Assembly: GCF_005938385.1 (NCBI RefSeq)
Contig: NZ_VCRA01000017.1
Coordinates: 62,001-126,000 of the forward strand
Reading direction: 5' to 3'
Source of the DNA: Paenibacillus mesophilus
GTDB taxonomy: Bacteria; Bacillota; Bacilli; Paenibacillales; NBRC-103111
DNA: 64,000 nucleotides
Positions 61,198 to 64,000 of this stretch are shown here, piece by piece. The notes under the pieces were generated by a model. The model was not told where the DNA came from, searched no databases, and was given only the letters and a program-made list of their open reading frames with translations. The translations under genes and the position numbers were made by a program. Each line of letters begins with the position of its first letter. Position 1 is the stretch's first letter.

Positions 61198-62061
61198 TCA
61201 ATCATTGCAATCGTACATCGTCCTGCCTTCCGCTTCTAGCCGGTATTCGGTAGGAGAACGGTCGAACCACTTCTTGAACTGCTTCGAGAAGTACAGCGGA
61301 TCGGCGAAGCCGACGGAGGCAGCAACCTGCTCTACCGTAAGCCGTTCCCGCAGCAGCAGCTTGGCCCGCTCCATCCGGATTTTCAGCAGAAAATGCATCG
61401 GCGTCATTCCCGTATACTGCTTGAACATTTTGGACAAATGCGTGCGGTTGTAGCCGAGCGACCGGGACATTTCTTCGATCGAGATCGGCTGCGAATATTG
61501 CACGCTGAGCCAGCGAATCGTCCGCTCCACCTGCTGCTCGATCGGACTTTGCTTGGCGCCCGGTCCTTCCGCCCGCTCCAAGTCGCCCTTCTCGTATTCC
61601 GCCAGCAGCATCCGCATCAAGCCGCCGCTTCTCATCTCGCAATTCGGTTCGCCCGCCTTCAAGATCCGCTCCATCTGATGAAATAGGACGGCCGCACGCT
61701 TATGCTTAGTCGGCTGGGCAACCGGCTTGTGGCGGGAAATGTCCAGCACGCTCAGCATCTCCTCCGCTCGGTCCCCTCGGAATCCGACCCACCGATAAGT
61801 CCACGGATCGTCCCGATCCGCCGTATACCGGAACAGCTCTGCCGGAAATATAAAGAAGCTGTCGCCTCTCTTCAATTCATACGTGCGTCCCAAGCACTGA
61901 AACGTTCCCGTTCCCGCCATGACGTGATGCACAAGGAAATAATCGTGTACTTGCGGCCCTACGTTATGCCCCGGCATCGTCCGTTCCCGGCCGCTGAAAA
62001 TGACGGACAGTTCGCCCTTGCCGGGCTTCGGATTGACCGCAAGCGAGAAACGTTCCTCCAT
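61198..62061 (-). CDS. AraC family transcriptional regulator
   Basis: 287 residues from ATG at 62061. I choose this start because a good promoter (62086-62114) lies just upstream and the length is typical for the family; the frame is open to 62247. A cupin-like N-terminal domain has HDYFLVHHVMAGTGTFQCLG and RGDSFFIFPAELFRYTADRDDPW. The C-terminal two-helix-turn-helix domain (about 190-280) has ISIEEMSRSLGYNRTHLSKMF and VEQVAASVGFADPLYFSKQF. It is divergent from the GH4 gene and should regulate it in response to a sugar. Confidence 0.88.
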   Translation of the reverse strand: MEERFSLAVNPKPGKGELSVIFSGRERTMPGHNVGPQVHDYFLVHHVMAGTGTFQCLGRTYELKRGDSFFIFPAELFRYTADRDDPWTYRWVGFRGDRAEEMLSVLDISRHKPVAQPTKHKRAAVLFHQMERILKAGEPNCEMRSGGLMRMLLAEYEKGDLERAEGPGAKQSPIEQQVERTIRWLSVQYSQPISIEEMSRSLGYNRTHLSKMFKQYTGMTPMHFLLKIRMERAKLLLRERLTVEQVAASVGFADPLYFSKQFKKWFDRSPTEYRLEAEGRTMYDCND

Positions 62062-62085
62062 GTGATAGTACGCCCTTTCCTCATC

Positions 62086-62114
62086 AATATAGTACGCCAA
62101 AGCTTCTATGTCTA
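62086..62114 (-). promoter_or_regulatory. SigA-type promoter of araC-type gene
   Basis: On the minus strand TAGACA (62109-62114) and TATATT (62086-62091) are 17 bp apart; transcription would start about 18 bases before the chosen ATG. It leaves a 154-bp intergenic stretch to the divergent GH4 gene (start 62268), which should hold the GH4 promoter and AraC sites. Confidence 0.6.
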
Positions 62115-62267
62115 TTGAATACGATGCGGCCCGACAAATCAAGAGCATTCGATGCGCACTCGCAGGAAGCCGCATTGTTCCATGCGGAACACGCTTTTCT
62201 CCATATTCATTTTCCTCCCGCGACCTTATAGTTTCAAGTAGATACAAGACAAGGGAGGATTATACCG

Positions 62268-63566
62268 ATGCCTAAAATAACATTTATCGGAGCAGGAAGC
62301 TCCGTATTCGCCAAAAACGTACTCGGAGACGTCATGATGACTCCGGCACTGCAAGATTTCGAACTCGCGCTGCACGACATCGACCCGGTCCGCCTGAAAG
62401 ATTCGGAGAACATGCTGAACAATCTGAAAGCGACATCCGGCAGCACGTGCCGCATCGTACCATACGCCGACCGCAAAGAAGCGCTTCGCGGCGCCAAATA
62501 CATCGTCAACGCGATCCAAGTGGGCGGATACGATCCATGTACGATTACGGACTTCGAAGTTCCTAAGAAATACGGTTTGCGCCAAACGATCGCGGATACG
62601 CTCGGAATCGGCGGCATTTTCCGTAACCTGCGCACGATCCCGGTCATGCTCGACTTCGCCAAGGACATTCAGGAAGTATGTCCGGATGCGTGGTTCCTCA
62701 ACTATACGAACCCGATGGCCGTACTTACGAATGCGATGAATACGGATGGCGGAGTCAAGACGGTCGGTCTGTGCCACAGCGTCCAGGTGTGCGTGCCGCA
62801 TCTGTTCAAGCCGCTCGGGCTCGATATGGAAGGTGTGCAGGCGAAAATCGCCGGCATCAACCATATGGCTTGGCTGCTCGAGGTGACGAAGGACGGCGTC
62901 GACCTGTATCCGGAAATCAAACGCCTCGCCAAAGAAAGACAAAAAGAAAAGCACAACGATATGGTCCGCTACGAGCTTATGTTCCGCTTCGGCTACTATG
63001 TGACGGAATCGTCGGAGCATAACGCCGAATACCATCCGTACTTCATCAAGCGCAATTACCCGGAGCTGATCGAACGCTTCAATATCCCGTTGGATGAATA
63101 TCCGCGTCGCTGCGTCCGTCAGATCGACAGATGGAAAACGATGCGCGAAGAGCTCGTCAACAACAAAAACTTGTCGCACACCCGGTCCCACGAGTACGCT
63201 TCCCATATGATGGAAGCGATGGAGACGAACAATCCGTTCCGCATCGGCGGCAACGTCATGAATACCGGTCTGATCACGAACTTGCCGAAGGAAGCTTGCG
63301 TCGAGGTGACCTGTCTCGTCGACCGCAACGGCATCACCCCGACGTATGTCGGCGATTTGCCGCCGCAGCTCGCCGCCCTGAACCGGACGAACATCAACAC
63401 GCAGCTGCTGACGCTCGAGGCTGCCCGCACGCTCAAGAAAGAGCACATTTATCATGCGGCGATGCTCGACCCGCATACTTCGGCGGAGCTGTCGATCGAC
63501 GATATCGTAGCGCTTTGCGACGATTTGATCGAAGCGCACGGCGATTGGCTGCCGAAGTTCCAATAA
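62268..63566 (+). CDS. melA: GH4 family glycosidase (alpha-galactosidase/MelA-like)
   Basis: 432 residues. NAD-binding start KITFIGAGSSVFAKN (Gly-rich loop 8-13), NYTNPM (145-150), the metal- and substrate-binding motif CHSVQ (169-173) and GINHMAW (196-202). GH4 enzymes use NAD and Mn2+ in a redox mechanism. CHS at this site occurs in alpha-galactosidases (MelA) and alpha-galacturonidases, so the exact substrate is not certain. ATG follows GGGAGGATTATACCG. No sugar transporter is next to it; the divergent AraC gene is the likely regulator. Confidence 0.88.
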   Translation: MPKITFIGAGSSVFAKNVLGDVMMTPALQDFELALHDIDPVRLKDSENMLNNLKATSGSTCRIVPYADRKEALRGAKYIVNAIQVGGYDPCTITDFEVPKKYGLRQTIADTLGIGGIFRNLRTIPVMLDFAKDIQEVCPDAWFLNYTNPMAVLTNAMNTDGGVKTVGLCHSVQVCVPHLFKPLGLDMEGVQAKIAGINHMAWLLEVTKDGVDLYPEIKRLAKERQKEKHNDMVRYELMFRFGYYVTESSEHNAEYHPYFIKRNYPELIERFNIPLDEYPRRCVRQIDRWKTMREELVNNKNLSHTRSHEYASHMMEAMETNNPFRIGGNVMNTGLITNLPKEACVEVTCLVDRNGITPTYVGDLPPQLAALNRTNINTQLLTLEAARTLKKEHIYHAAMLDPHTSAELSIDDIVALCDDLIEAHGDWLPKFQ

Positions 63567-63582
63567 GTTAAAAAATGGAAGA

Positions 63583-63621
63583 AGCTGTTCCCGCATCAAT
63601 AATCGGGAACAGCCTTTTTTT
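63583..63621. terminator. Terminator after GH4 gene
   Basis: GCTGTTCCCG (63584-63593) and CGGGAACAGC (63604-63613) form a 10-bp stem followed by TTTTTT. It starts 18 bp after the GH4 stop and may also serve the minus-strand gene ending at 63623. Confidence 0.85.
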
Positions 63622-63622
63622 A

Positions 63623-64000
63623 TCACTTCTTCGATTGCGGCACGATCGAGAACACAAGGGCCGAATTGTCCGGCGAGGACGCCTCCACCGTATAGTTTCC
63701 GATTGTGACGGACTGCGCCTCGAACGGCCTTTTCGTATCCATCTTGCCGTACATGGCGCCGAACCAATCGTCGAATTTGGCCGCATCGAACCCGAAGATC
63801 CGGTTGACGAACAGCTTGATCGGCTCGCGGTTGCGGGCAAGCGCCCCTTCCTGCATGCGCAGCGTAATGCCGTATGTATCATACTTCGGTTCAAGCCAAA
63901 GCGATGCTTCGTTCAGCGTCTCGCGCGAGACGGCGGTCGCCGACAGAGCCTTCGCCTTCGTGTCGGCATCCTTGAACAGCCGCAGCGTCGTTTCCTCCAA
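63623..64000 (-). CDS. Unidentified protein, C-terminal part
   Basis: 125 residues of open frame that continues to the right edge; 64000-63998 could be a TTG start but no ribosome binding site can be seen within the window, so I treat it as truncated. It has EPKYDTYGITLRMQEGALAR, LFVNRIFGFDAAKFDDWFGA and a beta-rich end (NYTVEASSPDNSALVFSIVP). I do not recognise the family. Confidence 0.6.
   Translation of the reverse strand: MEETTLRLFKDADTKAKALSATAVSRETLNEASLWLEPKYDTYGITLRMQEGALARNREPIKLFVNRIFGFDAAKFDDWFGAMYGKMDTKRPFEAQSVTIGNYTVEASSPDNSALVFSIVPQSKK

Noticed and set aside
62226..63767. 513-codon open frame on the minus strand over the GH4 gene
   Set aside because: Antisense to a clear GH4 gene; composition is Arg/Asp/His-rich without motifs.

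Overview
The window looks like the chromosome of a Gram-positive endospore former of the Paenibacillaceae (Paenibacillus/Cohnella type). It carries sigE, sigG, spoIIGA, spoVD, spoVE and a gerR/rsfA-type regulator. MurE has the meso-diaminopimelate motif DNPR, the bacillithiol gene bshC is present, and the gene order follows the Bacillus dcw region. Base composition is moderately GC-rich. I saw no tRNA, rRNA, CRISPR, prophage or insertion sequence.

Left part (1-13800), nearly all on the minus strand: the end of a SIMPL-domain protein, patA, an RluD-type pseudouridine synthase, lspA, a YteA-type zinc-finger protein on the plus strand, a DUF5665 membrane protein, ileS behind an Ile T-box, and then divIVA-ylmH-yggT-sepF-ylmE-ylmD-ylmC-sigG-sigE-spoIIGA.

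Core (13900-35800), all minus strand: the division and cell wall cluster, transcribed mraZ-rsmH-ftsL-pbpB-spoVD-murE-murF-mraY-murD-spoVE-murG-murB-murA-divIB, a terminator, ftsA-ftsZ, a terminator, then spoIIGA-sigE. These genes make peptidoglycan precursors (MurA to MurG, MraY), divide the cell (FtsL, DivIB, PBP2B, FtsA, FtsZ, SepF, DivIVA) and provide their sporulation counterparts (SpoVD, SpoVE, SigE, SigG). An MraZ-type operator of 10-bp repeats precedes mraZ.

Right part (35900-64000), mixed strands: an accessory carbohydrate locus (putative glycosidase, FCD-type GntR regulator, sialidase-like protein) lies between mraZ and ahcY-bshC. Then come a small multidrug resistance protein, an oppA/oppBCDF peptide importer, a ComFB-like protein, DUF3397, panE, gerR, DUF2626, a MidA-like methyltransferase, a stalk-domain protein, a secreted coiled-coil protein, a solute-binding protein, and an AraC regulator divergent from a GH4 glycosidase. 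In Bacillus, panE, bshC and mraZ lie close together; here the accessory genes separate them.

The most unusual features are intergenic: (i) a dispersed family of about 50-bp imperfect palindromes (seven copies), (ii) a 37-40-bp hairpin-coding tandem repeat directly in front of the ribosome binding sites of spoVD (four units) and sigE (two units), (iii) a 322-bp imperfect inverted repeat between murD and spoVE, and (iv) a perfect 9-3-9 operator of GntR/FCD type at the start of the sialidase-like gene. Many essential genes begin with TTG placed correctly behind a strong ribosome binding site; I chose starts on that basis.
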